The notes: generated by a model from the letters alone, not told the origin. A DNA stretch of 64,000 bases from Macrobrachium rosenbergii (GCF_040412425.1 NC_089749.1:31288313-31352312), one strand, 5' to 3'. Numbered from the stretch's first letter, positions 26,844 to 41,160 are shown. Program-made: numbers and translations.

Positions 26844-27739
26844 TCCTAACGGACTAAAAAGTAGCTACATGTAAGTTGCTGATTCCTATATAGCTCCTGA
26901 CTTTCAGGAAGCGATGTCTTCATTCGAGGTACAAAAAATACGGACTGTTCGTTTGTCATTTGCCTTATAAGTATTACACCTGCAAGTCTGTGCGTTTCTA
27001 ATGTCATACTCAGATCAAGCAGAACTCTGAACTCATTAGCTTATTAGGAAATTTTTGTCTTAAGACTAATCGGTAACATTTTCCGCCAGTCATTTAGGCT
27101 CATAAAAGCCAACATTACCTTTTGTCCATCGGTTTCAATAGGACCCCACCTTCTTGTTATGTAGTTTTGGTGGAACGGAGCCTTTAACTTATTCATTGAT
27201 TTTACCAAGAAAACTCCTTAATTGTGAGTTTTTAGATTTATTATTTTATCATCAGTTTCACCTCATAGAGTTTGTTTTCGCTCGGGGATTTCGTGTTTGT
27301 GAATAACGGCCCCTTGCAGTCAGCGCACCAATATAAGAACAGCTCCCCGTTTCTTGTTTCTGTTCAAAACATGGCAGGAATCTCATTGCTCCCATGAAAA
27401 TACCTGCTAAATCCGTATTGCACCATGAAGTTACGACATTTTGTAAACGGGCTCTTGTTAGACCATGACCGTAAGTCAAAACAACCCACCTTATACTACT
27501 TTCGTATTAGGTGTCGTTAATAAATTCCACATTAACCTTTACGAGTGTACGTTGAACACCACTTAGTATTTTACAGTTGTCCATTACGACACCGTTAAGT
27601 CTACATTTTTCTTAGGAAGTATTTAGCCACTTTAGTGTATTATTTTTCGTATTTTAATCGTACGCTCATTATAACTTAGACCTGACTTTTTTCAAAGTGG
27701 GATAGCGCTGGATCTTATTTTCTCAAGACGTTTTATGTA
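26843..27739. other. Noncoding stretch, nothing recognised
   Basis: No repeat partner and no conserved frame seen. Confidence 0.5.
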
Positions 27740-28860
27740 ATTGCATTGTGATGTGTTTTTTCCCGGATTTCATCTTGAATCGTCTTTCCTCTTTTATTAT
27801 CTGAAGTGATCTTCATTTGAATCTCATATTCTTCTGATAAGTCTCAGGTTGAATCCTCTTATCTGTTACAAAACTGCAACTTATAATCCTGAATCCCATT
27901 TTCTTTGAAGAAAAAAAATCCTCTTGAATCCTTTTTCTTTTCTATCAGAATTCCGCGTAAATCCTATTTCATTTTAGCTGTCTGCCATTCGAATACAGTT
28001 TCATTGTATCAGACATATTTTTTTAAAAATCAAAGTCCACCGAAATTATGATGATTTCCATTAGATTTCTCAGAATTTTATTTTTTTATGAAAATTAATC
28101 TGATTTGATCATTTTGTTATGAAATGATATTGAAAGAAGTCTGCATTGTTCCGTCACAGGGTACTTCATGAAATATTATGTATTTTCCGTTGGGCTTTTT
28201 GTACGTCATATTTCATCTCACGTACTTCTAACGTAAAGTCATACAAATCTTTCCTGCCAGAAAGGTTATAATAATCCTTCGTAATTTTGTTTTATGAAGC
28301 TTTTTGTAAATTTATCGTATTTTTCATCTAAATTCCCATTTAAGTTCCTTCATAATTTTTTGTAGCGCATCATATTTTCCCCTATTAACTTTACGACACG
28401 TTTACCTTTCTCAAGTGCCTTTTATGAAATATTTTATTCCTTCATACACTTAATGAAAAGTCGTTTCTGTTGACTTTTCTATAAACATCGTTTTATTCTT
28501 CGTACTTTCCTGGAAACTCATTATTTTTATTTTATTTTCTTCATGAAGTTCATAATATCTCTTTGTATTTTTCACGGAAAGTAAAATCTTCCGACATATT
28601 TTTCACGAAACCATATTCTGATGTACGTAAAGCTGTGATCTCGTTCCTTCTCTGATATACGTAAAGATGTGATCCCGTTCCTTCTTTCTCACGGAAAATC
28701 GTGGCATTCGCACGTTCTTGCCATGAACCGCCAATTATTCGTTCATACTCTCCGCGAAAATTCATAATGTTTTTCTGCATTTTTCATACAGCAGCCTATT
28801 ATGACGTCATATTCTTTTCATACAACGCCATACTCTTTCGTAGGTGTCAACTGTTCCTAT
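27740..28860. repeat. Two abutting, strongly eroded minisatellites
   Basis: From about 27,760 to 27,990 the theme GAATCCT(C/A)TTTTCTTTT recurs at loose intervals. From about 28,150 to 28,860 the theme CTTCGTACTTTTCATGAAA(G)TCATATT recurs. One fresh tandem pair (about 38 bp, GTACGTAAAGCTGTGATCTC and ATACGTAAAGATGTGATCCC) lies at 28,622-28,690. Periods are irregular, so this is a judgement by eye. Confidence 0.45.
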
Positions 28861-29185
28861 GCTCATTGACGTCAGTTATTTCAGAATGAAGAATTCTAGG
28901 TTCTGTGAGAGAGCGTTGCTTTCTACCCAATAAAATATTTCAAAACAGTGTTTCAAAATGAATGCCAGTTTACAGGAGAATTGTAATATATTGCATTATC
29001 ACATTAATAACCCTTTATTGAGCTCCCCCATATTCCTCTCAACTCGTCAGTGAAATTACCTGCTTCTTTGATGGGAGGTTTTCATCTCTCTCTCGTGTCC
29101 TCTCTGTCTCTCTTTCTCTCTCCCCTTCTCTCCTGAATCATCAACGCTTCCACTGCTTTCGCTTTCTCTCTCCTGACTCAAACGT

Positions 29186-29188
<3 letters not shown>
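28861..29188. other. Noncoding stretch leading into TC-rich DNA
   Basis: Nothing recognised up to about 29,080; then imperfect TCTC-rich sequence. Confidence 0.5.
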
Positions 29189-29259
<71 letters not shown>

Positions 29260-29338
29260 GCATCATCCGCAATTTCAGCATTCTCTTTCCACTGAGTCAA
29301 ATCGAGCACAGCCTCAGTATCTCTCTCTGGATCAGCCA

Positions 29339-29412
<74 letters not shown>
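29189..29412. repeat. Compound (CT)n microsatellite
   Basis: Two long CT runs (29,189-29,256 and 29,339-29,412) are separated by about 80 bases of unique sequence. Confidence 0.95.
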
Positions 29413-29415
<3 letters not shown>

Positions 29416-30192
29416 CATGCTTGCATGGCAAACGCACTTTTCCAGCATTTTCCATCGCCTGGCCTTTGCTTTGGAAATGTGTCGCTGTTGCAGGAAATTA
29501 GATTAGAAACGTTTGTCAAAGGATGTCGTCTGTATTTTGTCCTTTCTAATCCCCTTTGTCACAGATTAAAAAAATATATATTACGGGATATTAGATTACA
29601 GAATAACACGAGACGATTTTTCACAGTTTTTCATTTTTATTTCAGATATGCGTCATTTTCTAGAATAGTAATGTGGGAAACATTAAAATAGAAAAAAGGA
29701 CTGAAATGTTTAAATATAAAGGCTGTCTTTTTTATTATGAAAATAATAATTTTTGTGTACGTTTGGACGGAGTACAGTACACTGGGAAAATTGATCCGTT
29801 TTCAGAAAAAGCTTTGACGCCGCGATTAAACTATTCACTTTTTTTTCATTGGGAAAACGCTGTACAATTCTTCCATTATACGTTTTTATTATTAGCGACG
29901 CAACATAACACTCTCCTCTCAATACCAAGAGCGAATCCTCTCGTACCCATTCCATACTTACATTTTCATACGTACGTAATGACTTGAAAATTATTAGCGA
30001 TACTTTAGGCGTTCATATATACATCAACATATAAGTTTATATACATACATACATACATACATACATACACAAAAGTTGTCAGCTTTAAGAGTGTCCCCAG
30101 AAAAATAGAGGGCTGAATACTTTTTCGAAGGGCCAGGTAGAGCCAGAGAGTATCAGAATTCACACGTTGTCGGGCCAGTCACTTATTGAGTC
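29413..30192. other. Noncoding stretch, nothing recognised
   Basis: Includes a (CATA)n run at 30,040-30,068. Open frames here have no family features. Confidence 0.5.
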
Positions 30193-30267
<75 letters not shown>

Positions 30268-30268
30268 T
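30193..30268. repeat. (TTA)n microsatellite at a SINE tail
   Basis: About 25 ATT units. It abuts the 3' end of a minus-strand tRNA-headed SINE and so probably grew from the SINE tail. Confidence 0.95.
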
Positions 30269-30530
30269 CAGTAGATGAAACCTATTCACACGGAACAAGC
30301 ACACGGGCCATTGACTCGAAACGGAACAAGCACACAGGGGCGTTAACTCGAAATTCAAACTTCTAAAGAATGTTGGTTTCAACCTCCCACCGCAGACCCC
30401 ATACTGCAGCAGTAACTGATCATGATACAGAGCCAGTAATTTTTCATCGCCTTTAGGGAGACGCGAACCCGCGACATGTGAATGGCATTCCACGACGCTA
30501 ACCACTATACCAGCGGACCAGCTACTCAAT
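30269..30530 (-). mobile_element. tRNA-headed SINE (minus strand)
   Basis: On the minus strand the head reads like a tRNA gene. The A box TGGTATAGTGG is at 30,502-30,512 and a B-box-like CGGGTTCGCGTC is at about 30,462-30,473, about 30 bases apart. The body follows toward lower coordinates and ends at the (TTA)n tract. The body contains a tandem duplication of about 34 bp (ACGGAACAAGCACAC twice, 30,278-30,350). No functional tRNA is claimed: the cloverleaf is incomplete and the sequence continues as a SINE body. Confidence 0.75.
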
Positions 30531-31259
30531 ATTAATCCAGTGGAATGAGACTGTTCGATATTTGCCGCAAAACTCATGAAGAATGCCCTGAGTGGGGTTT
30601 GACTACAACTGATTTCTTAGCTGAGAAAGTGTGTGAACTCATCCCAAAGGGTTGCATCCAACCAATAACAAACTGGTCAACTTAAGCAGATTTCACAAGG
30701 AATTTGGTGTGATGCAACTTTCCCCGGGCAAAATTTCAATTTAATCATTTTACAGGTCGGAATTGTAAATCCATAAGTCCCTGAAAGTGAGAGGATTGTG
30801 TCCTTATATTGCATTACATTTCATAAAAAAAAGCTTATGTACTGTACATCGAAACAGACCATTAAAAAATAGGCACACACACATGTCCTTGGTCTCCTTA
30901 TGTAGGTTTTGTGTCAGAATCTCCTCCTGTTTTCTAAAACATTTTTAATGAAAGGGGACCTAAAAGATACTGTTTTTTTTTTTTATAGAGACGACCCTCT
31001 ACTATTTACGAGTGTTTAGGCATTTGCTGTTTATTGGAGAAGGGGTGAGGATTCGTTGGTGTCCACTCATCTCAGAAACGAATTTGACGGATAAAATGTT
31101 TTCATAAAATTATGTCCTGAGAAATTAAATTGTCTAAATTTTCACATAATCCTGTATTCTTAAAAAAATATGCGTGGTTTACTCGTATATTATCCAACAT
31201 TATTAGATTTACTATTACAGTGGAGAACTTTTGTGAGAAACTTGTATGATACTGTAGGT
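30531..31259. other. Noncoding stretch, nothing recognised
   Basis: No repeat partner or conserved frame seen. Confidence 0.5.
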
Positions 31260-31505
<246 letters not shown>

Positions 31506-31518
31506 ATGTCTATAAACA

Positions 31519-32470
31519 ATGCATTTTAAGGCTTCATTTGTCTGTGAGGTGAATTTTTAAAATAACCATTATCATTATTAAACGGGCAGGTAAGCTGGCT
31601 CGTATGGGGTGTCGGAGTGAGTAGTCAGGGATATGGGGGCGGGGGGGAGGGTTGATGAAGCGCGTTAAGCAACTGAGTTGCTAGCCTTTTAATTATGATT
31701 ATCTTGCAGGGTATTGGAAAATGTAACATTACAGTCCCTTCTACTAATAAATCACCTGTGAACAGACTTCATGTAATTTAATTTTAATGATTAGCTTTAC
31801 ATATCAAGAAAGTAGTGTAATGTTGCTTGGCAACATTTATTTTGTGATTGCTGAATCCTAGCGCAAACTGTCCTGCCGCCTCGTCACGGAATTGTCGAAT
31901 CAGGAGTCAGGACTAGGCCTACGCCTATGCTGAATGAGTGATAGTGACCGTTATCATGATGACAAGGGATTGTAGGTAAGGAGGATACTGCACTTTGAAC
32001 AATGTCAGCTTTTTTACCTCTTTCGATTACTGTATGAATAAGCTACCTTCGACAGGTATGCATAAAGAAAGTGAATTTTCCATTATGTTCCCATTCTTTT
32101 TAATCTGACAGGGACGAAAGCGTTTTCATAGGTAATTGTGTGATGAATACTTTTGATGGAGAAGGAGAGATTTTTGATAATACGTTTTAACCTTTGATCG
32201 GTGCTTAATGAATAGGTCTATCTTTGATGGAGGGGAGGTTCCATTAGGCTTGCTTTTCTTTCCTCTATCGGAGTCCAGTTAATACCATTTACGGAGAGGG
32301 AGTTTTCAATGATGCATGCATTTTTCCCCTTTGTTCAGCCCATCTCCCTTCCCCCCCCATATCCCTGACTACTCACTCCGACATCCCGTACGCCATCTTA
32401 CTTGCCCTTTTAATGATAACTGTTAGTTTAAAAGTTCGCCTCACTGCCGAACAAAGCCTTAAAATGCACA
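31519..32470. mobile_element. Element-like segment with inverted arms of about 135 bp
   Basis: Positions 31,519-31,654 and 32,337-32,470 are inverted copies (GCATTTTAAGGCTT; TGTCGGAGTGAGTAGTCAGG; GGATATGGGGG) with roughly 80% identity. They flank about 680 bases of unrecognised sequence. The arms sit next to (TA)n tracts on both sides. No transposase frame exists inside. It is consistent with an old non-autonomous DNA transposon or foldback element. Confidence 0.6.
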
Positions 32471-32572
32471 TATTATTAGAATATTTTCTGCTCATAATGA
32501 CTTTTCCTTTCATTTCCCAAAATATTTGCATAAACTCGTGTTACACCCTGTATATATATATGCGCGTGTGTG

Positions 32573-33038
<466 letters not shown>

Positions 33039-33208
33039 CTAATCAGATAACTGAATAAACATAAAATAAAACTTATACAACCAACTAATAAGCCTTCTTA
33101 TGAGTAGTGTTTTAGGCTAGGTATGCGCGTCTTCGTTAAGTACAGTTGTAAGTCATTTATAGCTACTCTTCTTGTTAAGGAACACGGAGGACTTCTGCAT
33201 ATATATAA

Positions 33209-33211
<3 letters not shown>

Positions 33212-33291
<80 letters not shown>
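33212..33291. repeat. (TA)n microsatellite beside the Penelope-like element
   Basis: About 40 TA units ending exactly where the left inverted arm of the Penelope-like element begins. Confidence 0.95.
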
Positions 33292-33295
<4 letters not shown>

Positions 33296-34375
33296 ACTTT
33301 ACCACAGGTGAAAAATAAGAGACAGGGTGTAGGTCCTGACCAGTTTCAACTTTATTTCTAAGCCATTGACGAAGGACTGATACAGAGTATAAGAAGTCAC
33401 AAATATATATACTACAGGAACAGTACTGACGAACATACACAACCGTTAGAGACTACATATCCACCCAACGGCCGGCGTCGAGGTAGGAGTGGCCTTCAAA
33501 ATTCATTTGGCTAAAAGTCACAATATACTGTCAGGGGACAATACTGATAAACACACCGATCATAGGCGACCTCAGATTCACACCTGACAGGTGTCAGGGA
33601 GGCGGAGTTTGGAAACTCATTAGTACTACTGTCCTTATGCTGTGTTTACAAATATGATAATCCTTTTATATACATCTCTACTGCCTGCCTTAAAATATTG
33701 GCCAAACGGGGAAAGCACTGGAAAAAAGAACTGGACAGCATAAGAAATGTGTTAGATATGCACAGGGGGACAGTGGTATTTTTGTACATGTTAGTGAGAA
33801 CAATCATGCTATCAACTGGGAGGGAGCAAAAAGGATTGTATATCCTAATAATGCACTGGAAAGGAATATCATTGAATCTAGCTTTATAAAAGAAAGTTAC
33901 AACCATAATATGAATATCAGTCAAGGGATGTATAAACTTGATCCTTTAATATCAAAAGAAATTTGTAAATTGTTTGAATTTAGGCAGGCAGTAGAGATGT
34001 ATGAAAATAGGATTATCATATTTGTAAACAAAGTACAGGGGCAGTAGTGATAATGAGTTTCCAAACTCCGCCTCCCTGACACCTGTCAGGTGTGGATCTG
34101 AGGTCGCCTATGGTCGGTGTGTTTATCAGTATTGTCCCCTGAGAGTATATTGTGATTTTTAGCCAAATGAATTTTGAAGGCCACTCCTACCTCGGCACCG
34201 GCCGGTGGTTGGATATGTAGTCTCTAACGGTTGTGTATGTTCGTCAGTACTGGTCCTGTAGTATATACATTTGTGACTTTTTATACTCTGTATCAGTCCA
34301 TCAATGGCTTGGAAATAAAGTCGAAACCGGTCAAGACCTACACCCCGTCTCTTATTTTTCACCTGTGGTAATGTG
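33292..34375. mobile_element. Penelope-like element fragment with inverted terminal copies
   Basis: The left arm (33,292-33,692) and right arm (33,982-34,375) are inverted copies of each other with about 90% identity, separated by 289 bases. Landmarks shared in inverted orientation include ACCTGTCAGG-type sequence, CACACCTGTCAG, CTAACGGTTGTGTATGTTCG and TTTACAAATATGATAATCC. The spacer and the start of the right arm encode a GIY-YIG-type tail (separate entry). Penelope-like elements are known for inverted or tandem partial copies acting as pseudo-LTRs, which fits this layout: the left arm is an inverted copy of the 3' end, overlapping the end of the reading frame. Confidence 0.8.
33694..34047 (+). 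pseudogene. C-terminal GIY-YIG endonuclease part of a Penelope-like element
   Basis: A frame of about 117 codons without an ATG runs from just after a stop (33,691-33,693) to TAG at 34,045. It contains HKKCVRYAQGDSGIFVHVSE followed by a NNHAINWEGAKRI block, then NIIESSFIKES and a NMNISQGMYKLDPLI block. These match the C-terminal region of the GIY-YIG nuclease domain of Penelope-like elements, including the conserved glutamate of the IIES block. The N-terminal GIY and YIG strands and the whole reverse transcriptase are absent, so this is a 5'-truncated, non-functional remnant. The last 13 codons lie inside the right inverted arm. Confidence 0.8.
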
Positions 34376-34446
34376 TGGTAAATGAATCACGTACAAAGGG
34401 ATTCGCTTATACACTGAAGTCACGTGCATCTACTGTGATTGTTTAA

Positions 34447-34448
<2 letters not shown>

Positions 34449-34529
<81 letters not shown>
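34449..34529. repeat. (TA)n microsatellite
   Basis: About 40 TA units followed by ACAGTATACACACACATATA. Confidence 0.96.
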
Positions 34530-34532
<3 letters not shown>

Positions 34533-34559
34533 TATACACACACATATATATATGTACAT

Positions 34560-36480
34560 GAATATATAAAATAGATGGTTAAACCGAAGATGAATGGGAA
34601 AGTGTGGATGTAAATGTAATTGCGACAAGTAAGTTTCATAAGAATGCAGCGAGAAAAGCATGTAAGTAGAAAGCGATAAAATAAGTGCAGGAGTAGATGA
34701 GGAGTTTGTGAAATTACGTAATGGGGTTATAGTGACTTTGGAAAGAAGTGATAATTATAGGAAGAGGGAATAAAAAGAGTAAGTGGTCGGAGGAAGGACT
34801 GAAAGGCTTAGTGAAGGCAAAATAATTTTTAAAGGCCAGTTGAATGGCAGAATTGAAAATTGTGGTCAGGTATAAGGAGAATGGATCAGGCAGTCAAGAA
34901 AAAAGATAGACAGAGAAAACAAGCTATAGATTGGAGGGAAGGACACCGGTGATGAAGAACTTTTGGGAGAGTCAGTTGTTAAATGGGGAAGATAATTTAG
35001 AAAATACAATTAATTAATGGTTGGATATCAGAGTGAAAGATGCAAAATCTCAGTGTTGTCTAGGTTAGAAGAATCTTTTGAAGATTCATTCAGTTGAATT
35101 ATGCAACTAAATGAAGAAACTATTCGTGGTGTAAAGTGGGCTGTTTTGGAGGTTCAGAAATGGAAACACCAGGATTCATAGCTTACAAATGAGATGCTGT
35201 GGTACGGCAGTGAAAGTGTGATTGGGGGATAACCTGGATGAATGAAGTATGTCTGGATGACAGAAACATTCCAGCGGAATGAATGAATGAATGAAAGAAG
35301 TAATGTTCCATTGTATGAGGGTAAAGGTGATACGGATGGCTTTAAGAATTGTAGGGGCATACCATTAGTCGGTATACAAGGGTGGTTATGTGGTGAGATA
35401 TTGATTGGGAAAGGGTAATAGATGACAGGAGGACTGATAGAGAAAGAACTGTATGAAATTAAGCAAAGAAGAAGGTGAGTGGATCAAGTGTTAGTTATGA
35501 AACAGTAATGTGCGAAGTTTGAAAGGAAAGGAACAACTGCTTGTGAGATACATGGACCTGGAAAACGCTGGTGATGGAATCGAAAGAGAGGCAGTCGGGG
35601 GGTGTTGAGAATGAATGGCATAGAAGATAAGTGCTTGGGGAAAAGTAGACAGGATAGTTCTTGCTCTGGAGTAAAAGCGGTCTGAGACAGGTTGAGTAAT
35701 GTCTCCATAGCTGTTTGACATCTCTGTGTATGGAGAGATGCAAGAAGTAGCGAATAGGAAGGACAGTGGATAAGAGAATAGGCTATGAATGGAGCGTAGA
35801 ATAGTTGATATTTGCATAAGGTACAGTTCTGATTGGGAAAAGGTAAAAGAACCAGAGATAAAGCTTGGAAGTGTTTACAATAGAAAAATGGTTGAGAATA
35901 GAAACTAAGAGGATGAAACACTTAATGTTCGTAAGGAAGGAGGAAGAATGGAAGCAGTTGATTTGCATGGGTATTTGGGACAGTGATAGGAGGAGAGAAA
36001 ATGTGAATCACAAAACAGGTAAAGCAAGGAAGGCATCAAGTGTATACAAAAGATTAGGAAGAGTTGGAGTGTTCATGGAAGTGAAAATAGGAGCGTTTGA
36101 AAGCGATGACAAGGCAGATCTCTATTATGGATGTGAAATGTACAGTATATGATGAAGACAAGTAAAAGGAAAAATCTGAAGTTTAGCGATGAACAGGCTG
36201 TGTAGTATGTAATATGCAAAATAAAACGATTTAGAAATCTGTTATGTGTGGGAATGGTAAAAAAGGTTTATATAGGTGAATGGACGGATCAGGGTATTTT
36301 GAGATGGTTTGGTCATGCAAAAAGAATGCATTACACAGGTTAGTGAAGAGTGTATAATTTACAAGAGTTTGGAGAGAGGCTAAGAAGGCCAAAAAAATGC
36401 TGTGCAGATGGGTTAAAGAAGATAGTAGAAAGGGAGGTTAGTGATAACCAGCCAGGGTGAGATTGTGTCCGATAAAGGCG
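34560..36480 (+). pseudogene. Decayed non-LTR retrotransposon reverse transcriptase region
   Basis: Many short frames in one direction carry LINE ORF2 landmarks. Around 34,690-34,790 there is GVDEEFVKLRNGV-like linker sequence. At 35,890-36,150 a frame reads KRMKHLMFVRKEEEW, then NVNHKTGKARKASSVYKRLG, then VKIGAFES and LYYGCEMYS, matching the thumb/connector block that normally ends in LLYGCETW. At 36,225-36,340 GILRWFGHAKRM matches the LRWFGHV-x-RM block. Stops and frameshifts are frequent throughout, so the copy is dead. The clade (RTE, CR1 or Jockey type) cannot be settled by eye. Confidence 0.7.
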
Positions 36481-36611
36481 AATGGCACAGTGTATTTTAG
36501 CCTCCTATGGAGACACAGAGGTACACTGAAGTGTGACGGAGCGGACCTAAAATATTGCTCTTCTTTAAAGAATCGAATTCGAGACTTCTTCTCACTGGTA
36601 AGGCAAGCTTT

Positions 36612-37982
<1,371 letters not shown>

Positions 37983-38078
<96 letters not shown>
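37983..38078. repeat. (TA)n microsatellite
   Basis: About 47 TA units ending in TGCGATGCG. Confidence 0.97.
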
Positions 38079-38080
<2 letters not shown>

Positions 38081-38865
38081 ATGCGTGTGCCTGCATGTGT
38101 GCATACAGGAAGATAGAGAGTGAGATGGGTGCAGAAAATACACGGTATGAAAATGCAACAGTGTGGTATTAGGGAAATTGCCTTTACACAGGTAACATCT
38201 ACTGTAAACAGTCATACATTAATTGGACGAACCAGTTAGGTCTGATTTAAAGGAAACTTTATCAGGTTTAAGTAGTTTTTATCTTAGTTTTAATGTTTAT
38301 TGTTGAAATATTGGAGTCAGAATGAAGTTCACATTTAAACTGTCAGAATTATTGAGGGAACTGAAAGAGGTTTAGGAAGAGATAAGTAGAAAAATGTTGG
38401 GTCTTTTATTATACAATAGAGTGGCCATGTGCTGAAGCAAAATTAATCCGGGATTTTTGACTTTTGGAGGCCGAGTCGAAAAAAGAATTAAAGCTGATCA
38501 GTGAAATACACATACTTTTCTGGATGACCTTTAGTTTTATTAGTATGCTTGATGGAGACTTAGATGTGAATAAATTTGGAGACTTCCATATTAACAGAAA
38601 CGAATAGGAATTAAATATGAAAAGGAGTGACTCAAAGGAAGACTAAGGCAAATGAGCTTTAATATTCGAAATCTTTATTATAAAATAGTAAGAAATCTTT
38701 ATGAAATAGAAGACTCTTATAGGGAAGTAATAAAAAGATGAGCCCCTTTGCAGGTTTGAAATGTAGGAAGCTTATGCAGCGTCACCAGCCTAAATTAGTT
38801 TGGAATTATTAGAGAAAATTGTAAAAAAGTTCATAATGAAAGCCTTATATTGAATTACTTATGCA
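38079..38865. other. Noncoding stretch, nothing recognised
   Basis: No conserved frame or repeat partner seen. Confidence 0.5.
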
Positions 38866-38974
<109 letters not shown>

Positions 38975-39236
38975 TACTTGCGTTGCATTCGTTTTCAACG
39001 CTTCTTTTATGCATTCCTTGTACGATTGTTTCCAGGATCATCTTGAAAAATCTTCTTAATGTATCATTTCTGCTTCTGTATTTGGCCTCCTACATTTTAT
39101 AAGCTGAGCATCTCTGTCCTACGATGCTTCAGTGGGACACTGCTGTGAGATTTCACGAAAAGAAGAAATTAACAAGTTTATGAATGTAATAATAATAAAT
39201 GTTTACAGCAGCAACAACAACTACTACTACTGCTGC

Positions 39237-39237
<1 letters not shown>

Positions 39238-39300
<63 letters not shown>
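39238..39300. repeat. (TAA)n microsatellite immediately upstream of an exon
   Basis: About 20 AAT units, preceded by CTACTACTACTGCTGCTAAT. It ends about 55 bases before the acceptor of the shox penultimate exon, so its length could affect that acceptor's environment. Confidence 0.95.
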
Positions 39301-39301
<1 letters not shown>

Positions 39302-39354
39302 CAAGCAGACGGAAATGCTAAAACTAATAATTTTAGGGTTCCCTTCTCTTTCAG

Positions 39355-39578
39355 CTGGGATGTTGCTCTCACCGTCCAACGCCGCTTCATCGCCAATGGG
39401 CGTCATTCCCCCTGTAAGCGTAGGCCTCGGGGCGTCCGGAGGAGTAGGAGTTCCCCTGGAAGCCTGCAGGGTGTCCCCGTATGTATCCCCGCTTCGTTTG
39501 CACCCTCCTGCATACGACCGGCTTCCCTCGTTACCTGCGCTCTCGCTCGACCCAGCAATTCTCTCTGCAGCCCACCAG
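39355..39578 (+). CDS. shox: Shox-like homeobox gene, penultimate coding exon
   Basis: A 224-base exon bounded by acceptor CCTTCTCTTTCAG and donor CAG|GTAGGG. It starts at codon position 2 (phase 1 intron before it) and ends in phase 0, which matches the phase 0 start of the exon at 42,444. The frame reads GMLLSPSNAASSP, then GVPLEACRVSPYV, then LSLDPAILSAAHQ. The ACRVSPYV block resembles the ACRVAPYV segment that follows the homeodomain in vertebrate SHOX/SHOX2 (family knowledge from memory). The protein would be a nuclear sequence-specific transcription factor acting in limb, nervous system or other patterning. The homeodomain itself is not in this exon, and I could not find it upstream in the window. 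GC content is far higher than in the flanking intron. A (TAA)n tract precedes the exon and an eroded minisatellite follows it. Confidence 0.75.
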
Positions 39579-39602
39579 GTAGGGAATGATAAGGAGGGTG
39601 AA

Positions 39603-40560
39603 CAAAGGCCGTAATGACTTGGAAAGTAGTTGGAATGAATGGGAAAAGTTGTAGAAATGAATGGGAAAAGTTGTAGAAATGAATGGGAAAAGTAGTAGCA
39701 GGGCTTAAAAAGTGTGCGAAGTAACTGAAGGAGACTTTTTAGACTGAACAAGAAAATTAAGTAACTTCAGAAGAGGCTGAAATGACTGAAACATGAGCAG
39801 ATATAACGGGTAAACGTAGCTGAAGGGACTGTGGACGCTGCTGGAACGACGAGAAAATTAGCTATAATGGCTAATTAAGTGACTAAAATGACTGGAGAGA
39901 AGAAGCAGAAGCTGGGACGACTATAATATTAGCTGAAGCTACCATAACTGTTGAAAGAATGACTGTAACGGTAGCTTGGATGACAAAAATGAGCTCAGTT
40001 CACTGGAATTGTTTTAAGTTTGCAGAAGTGACTGTATAAGTAGCTTAAAGGACAGTGAAAGTATCTCAAATAGTTTAAAAAGTGGTTGAAAGGACTAAAA
40101 TGTACATGGAGAGATAGACAATAATAGCTTCGGTTTCTGGCAAAACATCTTGCGTCCGAAAAATATCTGAATTGGTAGGTTTCACAGTCGGATTGACTCG
40201 AAAATGAGCTGAAATGACTTGAGCTATATATTGGCGGGAAAAATTATGGTAATTACTGTGAAACTGGTTAGAGTTATTGGCATAAAAGCTGAACTGACAA
40301 AAGACTAGGTGGAGTAACTGACAGAAAAAGGAGTAGAATAACTAGGAAACTATTTTCTGTATCCTAAAAGTGATTGAAAGCAAGGAGGATTAACTGCAAG
40401 AGTAGTCGAAATGATGAAAAATGTAGCTAGGGAGACTGGAAAGCAGCTGACGATGTAGATAGCAGCTGACGATGTAGATATTGCTGGATGGAAGGGAAAA
40501 GTAACGAGGTAACTTAATAGAATGGGATAACAACAAAAAACAGATAAGTTAGTGGATATT
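39603..40560. repeat. Eroded minisatellite inside the shox intron, unit about 25-30 bp
   Basis: The loose theme GTAGCTGAAATGACTGGAAAA recurs dozens of times with many substitutions (GAGGCTGAAATGACTGAAAC, GTGACTAAAATGACTGGAGA, GGTTGAAAGGACTAAAATG). A fresher triple of about 25 bp (GAATGGGAAAAGTTGTAGAAAT) is at 39,630-39,700, and a 19-bp direct pair (GCAGCTGACGATGTAGATA) is at 40,445-40,480. Confidence 0.6.
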
Positions 40561-41074
40561 ATGAGAAGTAGAAGCGAATGGTAAAAATAATTTTGATTAT
40601 CTCTCCCTCCCCATCCCCGCAAATCCGAGACTCAAAGTTCAACATTCCTTGTACTCTTCTGAATTAATGCTTATTGAACAACACACACATGAAACCGAGA
40701 GTTTATTTAAACTATAAAATAGTCCATTGAAAATCGCGCCCGTGATCTAGGTTTGAGGGAGGTTTTTCATTACCACGGAAATTTCCGTGCTTCTGCTTAC
40801 GTCTTTATATGTTGGGCTGTCTAAAAATCAGTTTGATCTGTCAGACTATGATTACAGAAGAGAACATCATTATAGACATAGGTTGGAATAACTTTTTTCA
40901 TTTATAGGTATGTGTGTGTGTATTTTCTCTGCTTAGTTGCTTATACTAAGACTCAATTTATATAATATCCCAAAATATAAATTATTTTCCAAAGCTTCTT
41001 GGTTTTCGGTAAAACATATGCATTTGTTTATAAGAATGTGTAAGTGAATTGTGCAATTGTATGTATATACTGTA

Positions 41075-41088
41075 CACACACACACACA

Positions 41089-41159
<71 letters not shown>

Positions 41160-41160
41160 T
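41075..41160. repeat. (CA)n-(TA)n-(TG)n compound microsatellite
   Basis: A CACACACACACACG run, about 28 TA units, then TGTGTGTGTG. The whole tract is self-complementary and can fold back. Confidence 0.95.

Noticed and set aside
30440..30530. Functional tRNA gene
   Set aside because: A and B boxes are present but the cloverleaf is incomplete and the sequence continues as a SINE body ending in (TTA)n.
39236..39751. 171-codon minus-strand frame
   Set aside because: Antisense shadow of the shox exon plus the (TAA)n tract; the + strand has good splice sites and family motifs.
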